Of a stretch of DNA of 64,000 nucleotides, positions 26,446 through 35,056 are shown one piece after another. A model generated the notes under the pieces. It was not told the origin of the DNA. It saw only the letters and a program-made list of their open reading frames with translations, and ran no database searches. The stretch is from Blastopirellula marina. Its GTDB lineage: Bacteria > Planctomycetota > Planctomycetia > Pirellulales > Pirellulaceae. Location: contig NZ_PUHY01000014.1 of NCBI RefSeq assembly GCF_002967765.1, forward strand, positions 372,001-436,000, in the 5' to 3' direction. Position 1 is the first letter of the stretch. Every line of letters begins with the position of its first letter. Position numbers and translations under genes: made by a program.

Positions 26446-28116
26446 ATGATTATCATGCAACGCTTCGCGCGACATTTTGTCACGACTGCTGCTCTGTTGG
26501 CGTTTGCCGCGATTGGTGGCAACGCCCAGGCACAAAACGAGGCTCCGGACGTCAATTTTCAAGTCGCCTCGCCCAATCAGCGACTTGAAATGATCGTCAA
26601 CTCAAGCCGCATCTTCACCTTGGATGAAAAGATCCCCAAGGCTCAGGTCAACAACCCGGACTTGTTGCGGTTGACGCCACTGTCGCCCAACAAGATTCAG
26701 GTTTCGGCCTTGAAACCAGGCGTCACGCAGGTGAATCTCTGGTCGGAAGATGGCAGCATCTTCACGGTCGACGTCATCGTGATCGGTGACGGACGCGAAC
26801 TGCAAATGTTGTTGGAAAGTGAATTCCCCAACGCCACCATCAAGGTGCGTCCGTTGGCCAGCAGCGTGGTTCTTTCTGGTTTCGTCGATCGACCTGACGC
26901 GGTCAGCCGAATCGTCGCCATGGCCGAAGACTATTACCCACGTGTGATCAACAACATCACCGTTGGTGGCGTGCAGCAGGTAATGCTGAAGACCAAGGTT
27001 TACGAAGTTTCGCGTACGAAGCTGCGGACCCTCGGTTTCGACTTCGCAGCCTACAGTGGCAACGACTTCTTCGTGTCCAGCATCAGCGGCATCATCTCGA
27101 GCGTTGCCGCTCAGACCGGACAGATCAGCACCAACGCTGCCGATACGGTGACGTTTGGCGTGGTAGGCAACAACAGCTCGTTCTTCGGTTTCATCGAAGC
27201 ATTGCGACGAAACGGTTTGACCAAGTTGCTGTCGGAACCAACCCTGACCTCGGTCAGCGGTCGTCCGGCCAGCTTCCAGTCGGGCGGTGAAGTGCCGATT
27301 CAGGTTTCGTCCGGTTTGGGTACGACCTCGATCCAGTTTAAAGAGTACGGTACCCGTGTCGACTTCGTGCCGATTGTCCTAGGAAATGGCAACATTCGCT
27401 TGGAAATCCGTCCATTGGTCAGCGAGCTAGACTACAGTGTCGCCGTCAACGGAACGCCCGGTTTGAAAACGCGTTGGGTCGATACCTCTGTCGAGATGAA
27501 AGCGGGGCAAACGCTTGCTCTGGCCGGTTTGATTCACGAAAAGATCGAAACGGAAAGCCTTGGTTTGCCTTACCTGGCCGACATTCCTTGGGCCGGTGCT
27601 GCTTTCCGCCGTGATCAAGATCGCCGCAACGAAGTGGAACTGCTGATCGTGGTGACGCCTGAGTTGATCGGTGCGTTAGATCCGAGCGAAGAGCCATGTG
27701 CAAAGCCAGGCACGTCGAGCGGTTTGCTCAACGACACGGAATTGTACTGGCGAGGTTACACCGAAGTTCCTAACTGTGGACCGAACGGTGGTGCGGCCAA
27801 CTACAACGGGGGCATGATCGGTCCGACGGGCCCGAGTGCAATCGAAGGTGAGCTGATTCAGCCAGGTACACCGCTGATGGAAGTGCCCGCTCCGACTTCG
27901 GCACCAGCGATTGAGATGGGACCTGCCGCGATGCAGGGCGTTCATACGCCGTCAGGGACACGCAGCCAGCCTGTGTCGATTTCACGGCCGGCTCCGCCAA
28001 CGCGACCCGCTTCGGAGTTGCGGCCAACCACAGCACCTCCGGCTGCGTCCGCCCAGCCAATGGGGCCAATGCCCGCAATGATTGGTCCATCTGGGTATGA
28101 CACGCTCAATTTTTAA
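26446..28116 (+). CDS. cpaC: Tad secretin (CpaC/RcpA), outer-membrane channel
   Basis: A 556-aa type II/III secretin. The signal peptide is MIIMQRFARHFVTTAALLAFAAIGGNAQA; the ATG at 26446 fits AAGGA nine bases upstream. The N-terminal domain (RLEMIVNSSRIFTLDEKIPKAQVNNPDLL and VTQVNLWSEDGSIFTVDVIV) is the pilus-type secretin N-domain, followed by a BON-like stretch (VVLSGFVDRPDAVSRIVAMAE). The secretin core runs from about residue 180 to 410 and ends with GQTLALAGLIHEKIE, LPYLADIPWAGAAFRR and NEVELLIVVTPELI, which are family hallmarks. A Pro-rich tail of ~130 residues (GPTGPSAIEGELIQPGTPL) follows and is unusual in length. It forms the exit pore for the Flp fibre. Confidence 0.94.
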   Translation: MIIMQRFARHFVTTAALLAFAAIGGNAQAQNEAPDVNFQVASPNQRLEMIVNSSRIFTLDEKIPKAQVNNPDLLRLTPLSPNKIQVSALKPGVTQVNLWSEDGSIFTVDVIVIGDGRELQMLLESEFPNATIKVRPLASSVVLSGFVDRPDAVSRIVAMAEDYYPRVINNITVGGVQQVMLKTKVYEVSRTKLRTLGFDFAAYSGNDFFVSSISGIISSVAAQTGQISTNAADTVTFGVVGNNSSFFGFIEALRRNGLTKLLSEPTLTSVSGRPASFQSGGEVPIQVSSGLGTTSIQFKEYGTRVDFVPIVLGNGNIRLEIRPLVSELDYSVAVNGTPGLKTRWVDTSVEMKAGQTLALAGLIHEKIETESLGLPYLADIPWAGAAFRRDQDRRNEVELLIVVTPELIGALDPSEEPCAKPGTSSGLLNDTELYWRGYTEVPNCGPNGGAANYNGGMIGPTGPSAIEGELIQPGTPLMEVPAPTSAPAIEMGPAAMQGVHTPSGTRSQPVSISRPAPPTRPASELRPTTAPPAASAQPMGPMPAMIGPSGYDTLNF

Positions 28117-28210
28117 GACGGATGCACAGAATGCGTACTAGAGTTTCCTAAACCCATAAAGGGAAATCTCATCTCAAAGTCGCAGTCGTGTCAGGAAAGT
28201 AAAAATCGCC

Positions 28211-29458
28211 ATGAGTAATGTATTACGAGTCGCCCTGGTCGATCCGAAGGACTCATCGCGAGAAACGTTAAAATCGACCCTTCTGGGGATGGATATCGTA
28301 TGGCTCGAGGCGGAGTGTTCGCGGTATGAATTCTTCGCCGATGTGGTAGGTCAGACGAATCCCGACATCGGGATCGTGGCAATCGACTCCGATCCCGATA
28401 AAGCAGTTCGCTTGATCCAAGAGGTTCACGAGAGCACGCCAGATTGCAGCATTCTGGTCGTTAGTGGTTCGAGCGACGGACAACTGATTCTTCGCGCGAT
28501 GCGTGCCGGAGCGAAAGAGTTCCTGACGCAGCCGCTGAGCTTGGAAGATTTGGTCAGTGCCCTGGAGCGTATTGGGCACCAGCGTTTCGGCAAGGGAAAC
28601 ACCAAGTCTCGCAGCTGTAAGGTGATCACCGTTTGCGGCGCAACCGGTGGCGTCGGCGCGACCAGCTTGGCCGTGAATCTCGGCTGTATTCTGGCGAGCC
28701 GTGAAGAGAATAATGTCGCGCTGATCGATCTCGACTTGGCGTTGGGGGACAGCGACGTCTTCCTCGATACCATTCCTGATTACACGCTATTGGACGTTGC
28801 CCAAAATATTAAGCGTCTTGACTTCAATTTGCTGAAGCGATCGCTCACTCGACACAGCAGCGGGTTGTACTTGTTGCCACGACCTGTGCAGCTGCAAGAC
28901 GAAGCACCGATCACGCCCGATGACTTGACCCGTGTGATTGGCCTGATGAAAGCCACCTTCACGCATTTGATCATCGACACATCGAAGTCGTATTCGTCGC
29001 TCGATATGGTGGCGATGAAAGAAGCTCAGATCAACTTAATGACGATTCAGCTTGACTTACCATGTCTGCGTAACGTCGTCCGCTTGATGATGAGCTTTGG
29101 TGAAGTCGATGGCCTGAAAGAGAAGACCAAGGTCATCGTCAACCGCGTCGGTCTCGACAACGGCGAGATCAGTTTGAAGAAAGCGCAAGAGACGATCGGC
29201 AGCGAGATCTATTGGCAGATTCCGAACGAGTACCGAGTGATGGTCGAAGTTCGCAATAACGGTGTGCCGTTGATCGAGCAAGCTCCGCGCGCAGGAATTA
29301 CGCAAGCCCTCGTCGGTTTAGCCGAGTCGCTTTCTGGCGATGGCTCGAAGAAGGCGAACGCTGGCAAATCGGGCCTTGGCCGCTGGTTTGGTTTCCTGTC
29401 GTCAAAGAACGAAAAAGCCGCTAAGTCGGAAGAATCTGAAGCGTCGGCAACCGAGTAG
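28211..29458 (+). CDS. cpaE: CpaE/TadZ pilus localisation ATPase (receiver-like plus MinD-like)
   Basis: A 415-aa protein. Residues 1-130 resemble a response-regulator receiver fold (RVALVDPKDSSRETLKSTLL, IGIVAIDSDPD, AMRAGAKEFLTQPLSLEDL) with Asp residues in the expected loop. The rest is a ParA/MinD-like ATPase: ITVCGATGGVGATSLAVNLG near residue 145, and VALIDLDLALGDSDVFLD. Both lysines of the usual K-G-G-x-G-K-T deviant Walker A are replaced (T-G-G-V-G-A-T), which is common in TadZ/CpaE and suggests altered nucleotide handling. TadZ positions the pilus machine at the cell pole. It lies 94 bases after the secretin, and AGGAAAG serves as ribosome site. Confidence 0.92.
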   Translation: MSNVLRVALVDPKDSSRETLKSTLLGMDIVWLEAECSRYEFFADVVGQTNPDIGIVAIDSDPDKAVRLIQEVHESTPDCSILVVSGSSDGQLILRAMRAGAKEFLTQPLSLEDLVSALERIGHQRFGKGNTKSRSCKVITVCGATGGVGATSLAVNLGCILASREENNVALIDLDLALGDSDVFLDTIPDYTLLDVAQNIKRLDFNLLKRSLTRHSSGLYLLPRPVQLQDEAPITPDDLTRVIGLMKATFTHLIIDTSKSYSSLDMVAMKEAQINLMTIQLDLPCLRNVVRLMMSFGEVDGLKEKTKVIVNRVGLDNGEISLKKAQETIGSEIYWQIPNEYRVMVEVRNNGVPLIEQAPRAGITQALVGLAESLSGDGSKKANAGKSGLGRWFGFLSSKNEKAAKSEESEASATE

Positions 29459-29770
29459 TGGTTGCCGCATCAACGAACGTGGATTATCTCGCCCAATCCG
29501 CTCATGTTGTAACGACCGTACATTCCGTGCGGTTTGCCAAATTCTAAACTTCCACGCTCTCGCGCAAGTTTACGTGAGCTATGTTTTCAGGGACCGTCGC
29601 GTAGCCCTTGCTTGGCCCGGTCCTTATCTCCTTGGGTAGCTCAACTCCGGCGATCTCGCTGCACCGATGCGGCATGCTGATGGCCCGGCAATCTGTGTTC
29701 CACCCGATGTGATGCGATAAGCAAGCAAGGGAAGTCAGGGCTGTACTCAAGTAGACGAAGGAATCGGATC
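29459..29770 (+). other. Intergenic leader between cpaE and cpaF with a long-range inverted repeat
   Basis: These 312 bases carry no gene. CCCTTGCTTG (29605-29614) is perfectly complementary to CAAGCAAGGG (29722-29731), and within the first arm's neighbourhood GGACCG pairs with CGGTCC (29591-29622). This may be a folded leader or processing site, or the site of an internal promoter; no known RNA class was recognised. Confidence 0.35.
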
Positions 29771-31090
29771 ATGCGACCAACGGTATCGGATCCCAAAGCA
29801 TCGAACTCCAAACAGGCAGAATTCGAGAACCTGAAGCGGAAGATCCACGGCAAACTCGTGGACAAGCTCGACCTTTCCAAAATTGGTGAATTGGAAGGGG
29901 ATGTTCTGCGACGTGAAATTCGTTTAGTCGTCGAGCACCTGTGCGATACCGAAGAGACTCTGCTCAACCGCACCGAACGCGAGCGTTTAATTGAAGAGGT
30001 CTTAGACGAAACATTCGGTCTTGGTCCACTGGAACTGCTGCTGAAGGATCACGGGATCAGCGATATTCTGATCAACGGCCCTCACCAGATTTACTGCGAA
30101 AAGGGCGGTAAGCTCGAACTGAGTAGCGTCAAGTTTCGCGATAACGAACACTTGCTGCAGATCATCGATCGTATCGTATCGAAGGTAGGACGGCGCGTCG
30201 ACGAAACCTGCCCGATGGTCGACGCGCGGCTTCCTGACGGGTCGCGTTTTAACGCAATCATTCCGCCGCTGGCCCTTGATGGAGCGGCGGTTTCTATTCG
30301 TAGATTCGGTTCCAATCCGCTGAAATTGGAAGACCTGCTCAACTACAAGGCGTTCACGCCAGAAATGGTGATGCTACTGGAAGGTGCCATCAAGGCTCGC
30401 TTGAACATCATCATCTCCGGTGGTACGGGCTCTGGTAAAACGACGTTGCTCAATACGCTCTCCAGCTTCATTAGCGGTGCCGAGCGTATCGTCACAATCG
30501 AAGACGCGGCGGAACTTCAGCTGCAGCAGGAACACGTCGTTCGCCTGGAAACGCGTCCGCCGAATGTGGAAGGGAAGGGGGGCGTTACCGCGACCGACCT
30601 GGTGAAAAACGCCCTGCGTATGCGTCCTGAACGAATCATCATCGGTGAGTGTCGTGGTGCCGAAACGCTCGATATGTTGCAGGCCATGAATACGGGTCAC
30701 GAAGGTTCGATGACCACGATCCACAGTAATACACCGCGTGACGCGATTGCCCGTATCGAAACGCTGATTTCGATGTCTGGCTTTGAACTGCCCGTGAAAG
30801 CAATGCGTCAGCAAATCGCGAGCGCCGTCGACCTGATTATTCAAGCCAACCGTTTGCAAGGTGGTCCGCGTCGTGTGACCCACATCACCGAAGTGATCGG
30901 TATGGAGCAGGAAACGGTCGTGATGCAAGACATTTATCGTTACGAGCAGTCGGGTATCGATGAAACAGGTCGCGCACGTGGCCGCTTCATCTCGACGGGT
31001 GTTCGCCCCAACTTCATGGAACGTCTCGAATCGGCGGGTGTTCGCCTGCCGGCAAGTGCATTCCGTGAACGAATGATGCTCGAAGATTAA
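29771..31090 (+). CDS. cpaF: Tad secretion ATPase CpaF/TadA
   Basis: A 439-aa member of the type II/IV secretion ATPase family, the motor of Flp pilus assembly, acting as a hexamer at the inner face of the cytoplasmic membrane. Walker A is [11 protein letters not shown] with Lys223. The Asp box is [14 protein letters not shown], Walker B lies in [32 protein letters not shown], which also contains the His box. The N-terminal domain has [21 protein letters not shown], typical of the CpaF subgroup. ATG start at 29771. The next gene, tadB, begins 24 bases after the stop, and tadB-tadC follow tightly, consistent with one operon. Confidence 0.95.
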   Translation: MRPTVSDPKASNSKQAEFENLKRKIHGKLVDKLDLSKIGELEGDVLRREIRLVVEHLCDTEETLLNRTERERLIEEVLDETFGLGPLELLLKDHGISDILINGPHQIYCEKGGKLELSSVKFRDNEHLLQIIDRIVSKVGRRVDETCPMVDARLPDGSRFNAIIPPLALDGAAVSIRRFGSNPLKLEDLLNYKAFTPEMVMLLEGAIKARLNIIISGGTGSGKTTLLNTLSSFISGAERIVTIEDAAELQLQQEHVVRLETRPPNVEGKGGVTATDLVKNALRMRPERIIIGECRGAETLDMLQAMNTGHEGSMTTIHSNTPRDAIARIETLISMSGFELPVKAMRQQIASAVDLIIQANRLQGGPRRVTHITEVIGMEQETVVMQDIYRYEQSGIDETGRARGRFISTGVRPNFMERLESAGVRLPASAFRERMMLED

Positions 31091-31114
31091 CTCGGAAAAG
31101 GTAGAGAAGCGATC

Positions 31115-32077
31115 ATGTTGACGCTAGTAGTCCTGATTACGGTATTCGTCGGCGTCGCCACTTTGGTAGGCGCCGTAGCGCTCTTGTTTCGTGGGGATTC
31201 CAACCCGGAGATTGAAGGGCGATTAGAGATTCTGACTGGCAAGGGGAAAGCCGAGCCAGGCAAGAAGGATCAGCAAGGTGGGATCCTAAGTCGCCCCGAA
31301 GAGAACGGCGGTGCGCTCGAGGACTTTATCGCAAACTACTTCAATTTGCGGTTGTACCTTGATCAAGCGGCAATGGACACATCGGTTGCTAACTTCATTT
31401 TGCTGACCGCTGGTTTGGCTGGTGGTGCCGCAGTGGTTCCTTTCCTGCTGGGGTTGCCGTTTTATGTCGGCCCGATGTTGGCAGTCTTGTTTGGCGTCGG
31501 ACCCTTGGCGTACATCTGGTACAAGCGTGGCAAACGCTTGGCCAAGTTCGGCGAACAACTGCCGGACGCCCTGGAACTGATTGCCCGTGCTTTACGGGCA
31601 GGTCATAGCTTGGGTGCCGGGTTTCACCTGGTAAGCGAAGAAATGCTCGACCCGATTGGTGGCGAGTTCCGCAAGGTGTTCGAGTCGCAGAACTTGGGTG
31701 TGCCTCTGGAAGAAGCGATTCTGATCATGACCGATCGCGTGCCGAACCTCGACTTGAAGTTCTTTGGTACGGCGGTCATTCTGCAGCGTCAGACGGGTGG
31801 TGACCTTGCCGAAATTCTTGACAAAATCGGTCGACTCGTGCGTCAACGGATGGAACTGTTCGGCCAAATTCAAGCTCTTACGGGTGAAGGTCGTATCTCA
31901 GGCATCGTGCTGTTGGGTATGCCTCCGGCATTGTTCGGTGTGATGTGGTACTTGAACCCCGGGTACGTGATGACATTGTTCACCGATCCGTTGGGACAAA
32001 AGATGTTAGCTGGTGCCGTCGTGATGCAATTGATCGGGGCCTGGGTCATTAAGAAAATTATCGATATCAAGGTGTAG
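31115..32077 (+). CDS. tadB: Tad inner-membrane platform protein TadB
   Basis: A 320-aa type II secretion GspF-like membrane protein. An N-terminal helix (LVVLITVFVGVATLVGAVALLF) and a pair around residues 95-130 precede the cytoplasmic F domain: FGEQLPDALELIARALRAGHSLGAGF and FRKVFESQNLGVPLEEAI, the usual signature. Two C-terminal helices close it (GIVLLGMPPALFGVMWYLNPGY and MLAGAVVMQLIGAWVIKKI). With TadC it forms the platform that the ATPase drives. It ends two bases before the tadC start. Confidence 0.93.
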   Translation: MLTLVVLITVFVGVATLVGAVALLFRGDSNPEIEGRLEILTGKGKAEPGKKDQQGGILSRPEENGGALEDFIANYFNLRLYLDQAAMDTSVANFILLTAGLAGGAAVVPFLLGLPFYVGPMLAVLFGVGPLAYIWYKRGKRLAKFGEQLPDALELIARALRAGHSLGAGFHLVSEEMLDPIGGEFRKVFESQNLGVPLEEAILIMTDRVPNLDLKFFGTAVILQRQTGGDLAEILDKIGRLVRQRMELFGQIQALTGEGRISGIVLLGMPPALFGVMWYLNPGYVMTLFTDPLGQKMLAGAVVMQLIGAWVIKKIIDIKV

Positions 32078-32079
32078 CC

Positions 32080-33048
32080 ATGTTTGAATCCGGAACCAAC
32101 GGCGTCTTGATCATCGCGGTAGCTGTGTTTGGGCTGATCGCCACCGGGATTTATTTCCTGGCCGACATGCTTTTCAAAGACAATAGCCGTGCCGAGGACC
32201 GCCTGGAAGGACTGAAAGACCCTTATCAGCGAAGTGGTCGGAGTGAAAAAAGTGGCAAGGGTGGAGCTTTGGGAAAGGTCTTGGAAAAGGCCTCGCCCGC
32301 AATGGCCAAACCTCTTCAGCCCACGAATGAAAAAGACGCTAACAAGCTGAAAGATAAGTTGTCGTACGCTGGCTTCCGGAGCGAAGCAGCACCGACCACG
32401 TTCCTCGGTTTGAAGTTTGCTGGGCTGGTCTGCGGTCTGCTTTTAGGCGGCGGAACGTTTATGCTGCTTGGCGACTTCTCGCTGTTTGGCATTTTGAAGG
32501 CAGGGCTTGTGTTGGGCTTCTTCTTCTACTTGCCCGAAGTGGGCTTGTGGTACTTAGGGAAGACTCGCAAAGAACAGATCTTCCGCGGTTTGCCGGATGC
32601 ACTCGACTTGATGGTCGTTTGTGTCGAAGCAGGTCTTGGTCTCGATCAGGCTATGCGACGCGTGGCAGAAGAAATGAAGAAGACCTACCGCGTCATCGCC
32701 GAAGAGTTCGGCATGTGTAACTTTCAGTTGCAGATGGGCCGGGCTCGTGTCGATGTGCTGCACGAACTTGGTCAGCGAACGGGTGTCGAAGATCTACGTT
32801 CACTTGCGGCCATTCTGATCCAAGCCGATAAGTTTGGTTCGAGCGTCGCCCAGGCCCTTCGCGTGCAGAGTGATGCAATGCGAACACGTCGTCGTCAGAT
32901 CGCGGAAGAGAAAGCTGCCAAGACGGCGGTGAAGATGATCTTCCCTCTGGTGTTCTTCATCTTCCCCGGCATCTTCGTGGTGCTTGTCGGACCAGCTGCT
33001 ATCACAGTGGTTCGCGAGATGCTACCAATGATGGCGGCAAACTCGTAG
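32080..33048 (+). CDS. tadC: Tad inner-membrane platform protein TadC
   Basis: A 322-aa GspF-like membrane protein, paralogous to TadB. The F domain holds IFRGLPDALDLMVVCVEAGLGLDQAM, RVIAEEFGMCNFQLQMGRARVDVLHELGQRTGVEDLRSLAAIL and ALRVQSDAMRTRRRQIAEEKAAK, which match the TadC branch closely. Hydrophobic helices occur at the N-terminus (VLIIAVAVFGLIATGIYFLA), in the middle and at the C-terminus (MIFPLVFFIFPGIFVVLVGPAAI). It follows tadB by two bases, so the two are translationally coupled. A terminator-like hairpin at 33086-33119 ends the core operon. Confidence 0.94.
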   Translation: MFESGTNGVLIIAVAVFGLIATGIYFLADMLFKDNSRAEDRLEGLKDPYQRSGRSEKSGKGGALGKVLEKASPAMAKPLQPTNEKDANKLKDKLSYAGFRSEAAPTTFLGLKFAGLVCGLLLGGGTFMLLGDFSLFGILKAGLVLGFFFYLPEVGLWYLGKTRKEQIFRGLPDALDLMVVCVEAGLGLDQAMRRVAEEMKKTYRVIAEEFGMCNFQLQMGRARVDVLHELGQRTGVEDLRSLAAILIQADKFGSSVAQALRVQSDAMRTRRRQIAEEKAAKTAVKMIFPLVFFIFPGIFVVLVGPAAITVVREMLPMMAANS

Positions 33049-33085
33049 GGTTGCTGCGAGTTTAACGATTCTAACTCTCATGACG

Positions 33086-33119
33086 GCCAGGTCGACACAA
33101 GTGTTGACCTGGCTGTTTT
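33086..33119 (+). terminator. Terminator after tadC
   Basis: GCCAGGTC and GACCTGGC pair in an 8-bp stem with further short pairing inside, and the 3' arm is followed by TGTTTTG. It separates tadC from the downstream secreted-protein gene. Confidence 0.65.
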
Positions 33120-33211
33120 GTTGTCGATGCATTCTCTGAACGAGAATAGCGCGCCTCAGGTCAGCAGAGGCGCATGGATCCCCGGCGAGAACCCACGGAA
33201 GGCGGCCACGC

Positions 33212-33748
33212 ATGAAGATCGGCAACCTATTTACCAAATCTATTTTGGCGACACTCCTCTTCTGCTCAGTCAGCCAAGCGGGTTGGAACGAATTCTGGGA
33301 TCGAGTGCACATCGACTACGCCCGCAACAAGTGCTGGCCTTCACCATTCGTCGAACAAGACCGAGCCTCAGTTCGCAACTACTTTGCGACAATGACCGCG
33401 TCTGGCATTCGCTTACAAAATACGCTGGGTGATCACTTCTTTGAGCCAGCCAACAATGACATCGTGTTGACACCAGCGGGCAAGCTGAAGGTTCGGCAGA
33501 TTCTGATGTCGGCCGAAGATCGTCGTATGATCTTTGTGATGCGTGGCCTGACTGAGGAAGAAACCAATGTCCGCATCGCCGCTGTGCAAACCGCGATGCA
33601 GGAGTTGGTCGGCAACGCAGATGCCACCGAAGTACTGGTCAGCCCCAACCAACCGATTGGTCGTTCGGCTGATTACATCGACGACGTCTACCGCCGCGAG
33701 CGTGCCACGATCCCCGCTCCGCGGTTGCCTTCGAACGCAGACGGCTAG
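33212..33748 (+). CDS. Secreted protein of unknown function in the Tad locus (178 aa)
   Basis: A signal peptide (MKIGNLFTKSILATLLFCSVSQA) opens the protein. The mature part starts with GWNEFWDRVHIDYARNKCWP, is rich in aromatic and basic residues, and contains FVMRGLTEEETNVRIAAVQTAM and a C-terminal YIDDVYRRERATIPAPRLP. I recognise no domain. It sits between tadC and the TPR gene on the same strand, behind a terminator and a GCGCCTC/GAGGCGC hairpin (33151-33173), so it may have its own promoter. Location and export suggest a periplasmic or outer-membrane accessory of the pilus machine; this is inference only. Confidence 0.7.
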   Translation: MKIGNLFTKSILATLLFCSVSQAGWNEFWDRVHIDYARNKCWPSPFVEQDRASVRNYFATMTASGIRLQNTLGDHFFEPANNDIVLTPAGKLKVRQILMSAEDRRMIFVMRGLTEEETNVRIAAVQTAMQELVGNADATEVLVSPNQPIGRSADYIDDVYRRERATIPAPRLPSNADG

Positions 33749-33962
33749 TCATATCTGCCAATCCTCGCCTAGGCACCCCCGATACGGACCGTGCCAGGCA
33801 TCGTGGTTAGCGCAAAACGCTAGAGAGTTGCGTATTGAAATGCCGATGCAATGAAAGGAAGAACTATTCATTGCAGACTGCCCTTTTGCTAGCGGGGCAT
33901 CGGCAGACGAACCCAAACCAGTGCATGGAGGCAATGGTCCGCAAGGGCCCTGCAAGGGATCG

Positions 33963-35030
33963 ATGCGAAAGACTATCGCGAAAAGCGTTTTGAAAACCTG
34001 CACGCGTGAATTGCTTTGTGCCGGCTTGGCGGTCCATGCCGTGGTCGTTGTACCGACCTTGGCTTTGGGGGCAGAACGGCCGAAACCGATTCACCAGGTC
34101 AGTCGTATTTCTTCGGAAAGCACTGGGGAAAGCAAGTTTCGTCTGATTCAATTCTCAGGCGAAGGGGAATCGTCGGACAATTCGATCACGTCGGCATTCA
34201 AGAAGGCCGGAAGCTCGATTTCTGGCTTCTTCACACCAAGCACGTCCCCGACACCAGCCGCCCATGAGCCGAAGGTCGCGGATGACGATCCGATCAGCCT
34301 CTCGAACATGCCGGAAGAAGTAAACGCCGAAGTTTACATGAACGCCGCGCGCATGATGGAGAACGGCGGCAACTTCGAGGCCGCCGAACGCCAGTACAAA
34401 ACCTGCTTGGAGAAGTTTCCTAAGCATCGTCTGGCCTTGATCAGCTATGGCCGCCTACTGCACCGTACCAATCGCTTGGAAGACGCTCTTTCGACCTACG
34501 AAAAAGCCGCTAAGCAGTATCCAGAAGATGCGACCATCAGCAACGATCTTGGCTTGTGCCTGGCACGCATGGGACGCAAAGACGAGGCGATGGAGAAGTT
34601 CCACAAGGCGACATTGATCGCACCGGAAGATCCTCGCTATCGTAACAACCTGGCGATGATCCTGGTCGACTCAGGTCGCAACGACGAAGCGTTGTCGCAG
34701 CTGACCTACGCACATGGGAAATCGAAGGGACAGTACAATCTTGGCTTCCTGTTGTATCGCAAAGGGGACAACGCCGGAGCGACTTCCGCATTCCGCGCTG
34801 CCTTGGCCGCGGACGCTTCGCTGAAACCAGCCGAACAGATGCTCATTCGGATCCAAGGAGAACGACCGAGCGAACCTGAAATGGTGCCCGCCCAGAGCAA
34901 GACGATGTTCATCAGCGATCAGCCGCAGAATAACCCGGTTCGCACCGTGGCGCCACCTGCACCCGAATCGAACAAGATTCCGCCTGCTCCGGAACTGGAG
35001 CCACCACGCTTGTTGCCTCCAGTCAACTAA
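33963..35030 (+). CDS. tadD: TadD-like TPR protein with signal sequence
   Basis: I choose the ATG at 33963, preceded by AAGGG, over an in-frame ATG at 33921. The first ~35 residues carry a hydrophobic export segment (LLCAGLAVHAVVVVPTLALGA). Three to four TPRs follow around residues 120-260: AARMMENGGNFEAAERQYKTCLEKFP, SYGRLLHRTNRLEDALSTYEKAAKQYP and NDLGLCLARMGRKDEAMEKFHKA. The C-terminal ~80 residues are Pro-rich and likely disordered. TPR proteins (TadD) are standard parts of Tad loci and help secretin localisation. Identity as TadD rests on position and domain type; the TPR sequence itself is not diagnostic. Confidence 0.8.
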   Translation: MRKTIAKSVLKTCTRELLCAGLAVHAVVVVPTLALGAERPKPIHQVSRISSESTGESKFRLIQFSGEGESSDNSITSAFKKAGSSISGFFTPSTSPTPAAHEPKVADDDPISLSNMPEEVNAEVYMNAARMMENGGNFEAAERQYKTCLEKFPKHRLALISYGRLLHRTNRLEDALSTYEKAAKQYPEDATISNDLGLCLARMGRKDEAMEKFHKATLIAPEDPRYRNNLAMILVDSGRNDEALSQLTYAHGKSKGQYNLGFLLYRKGDNAGATSAFRAALAADASLKPAEQMLIRIQGERPSEPEMVPAQSKTMFISDQPQNNPVRTVAPPAPESNKIPPAPELEPPRLLPPVN

Positions 35031-35056
35031 GGCATTGGTTCCGAGGCTGCGAGTGG

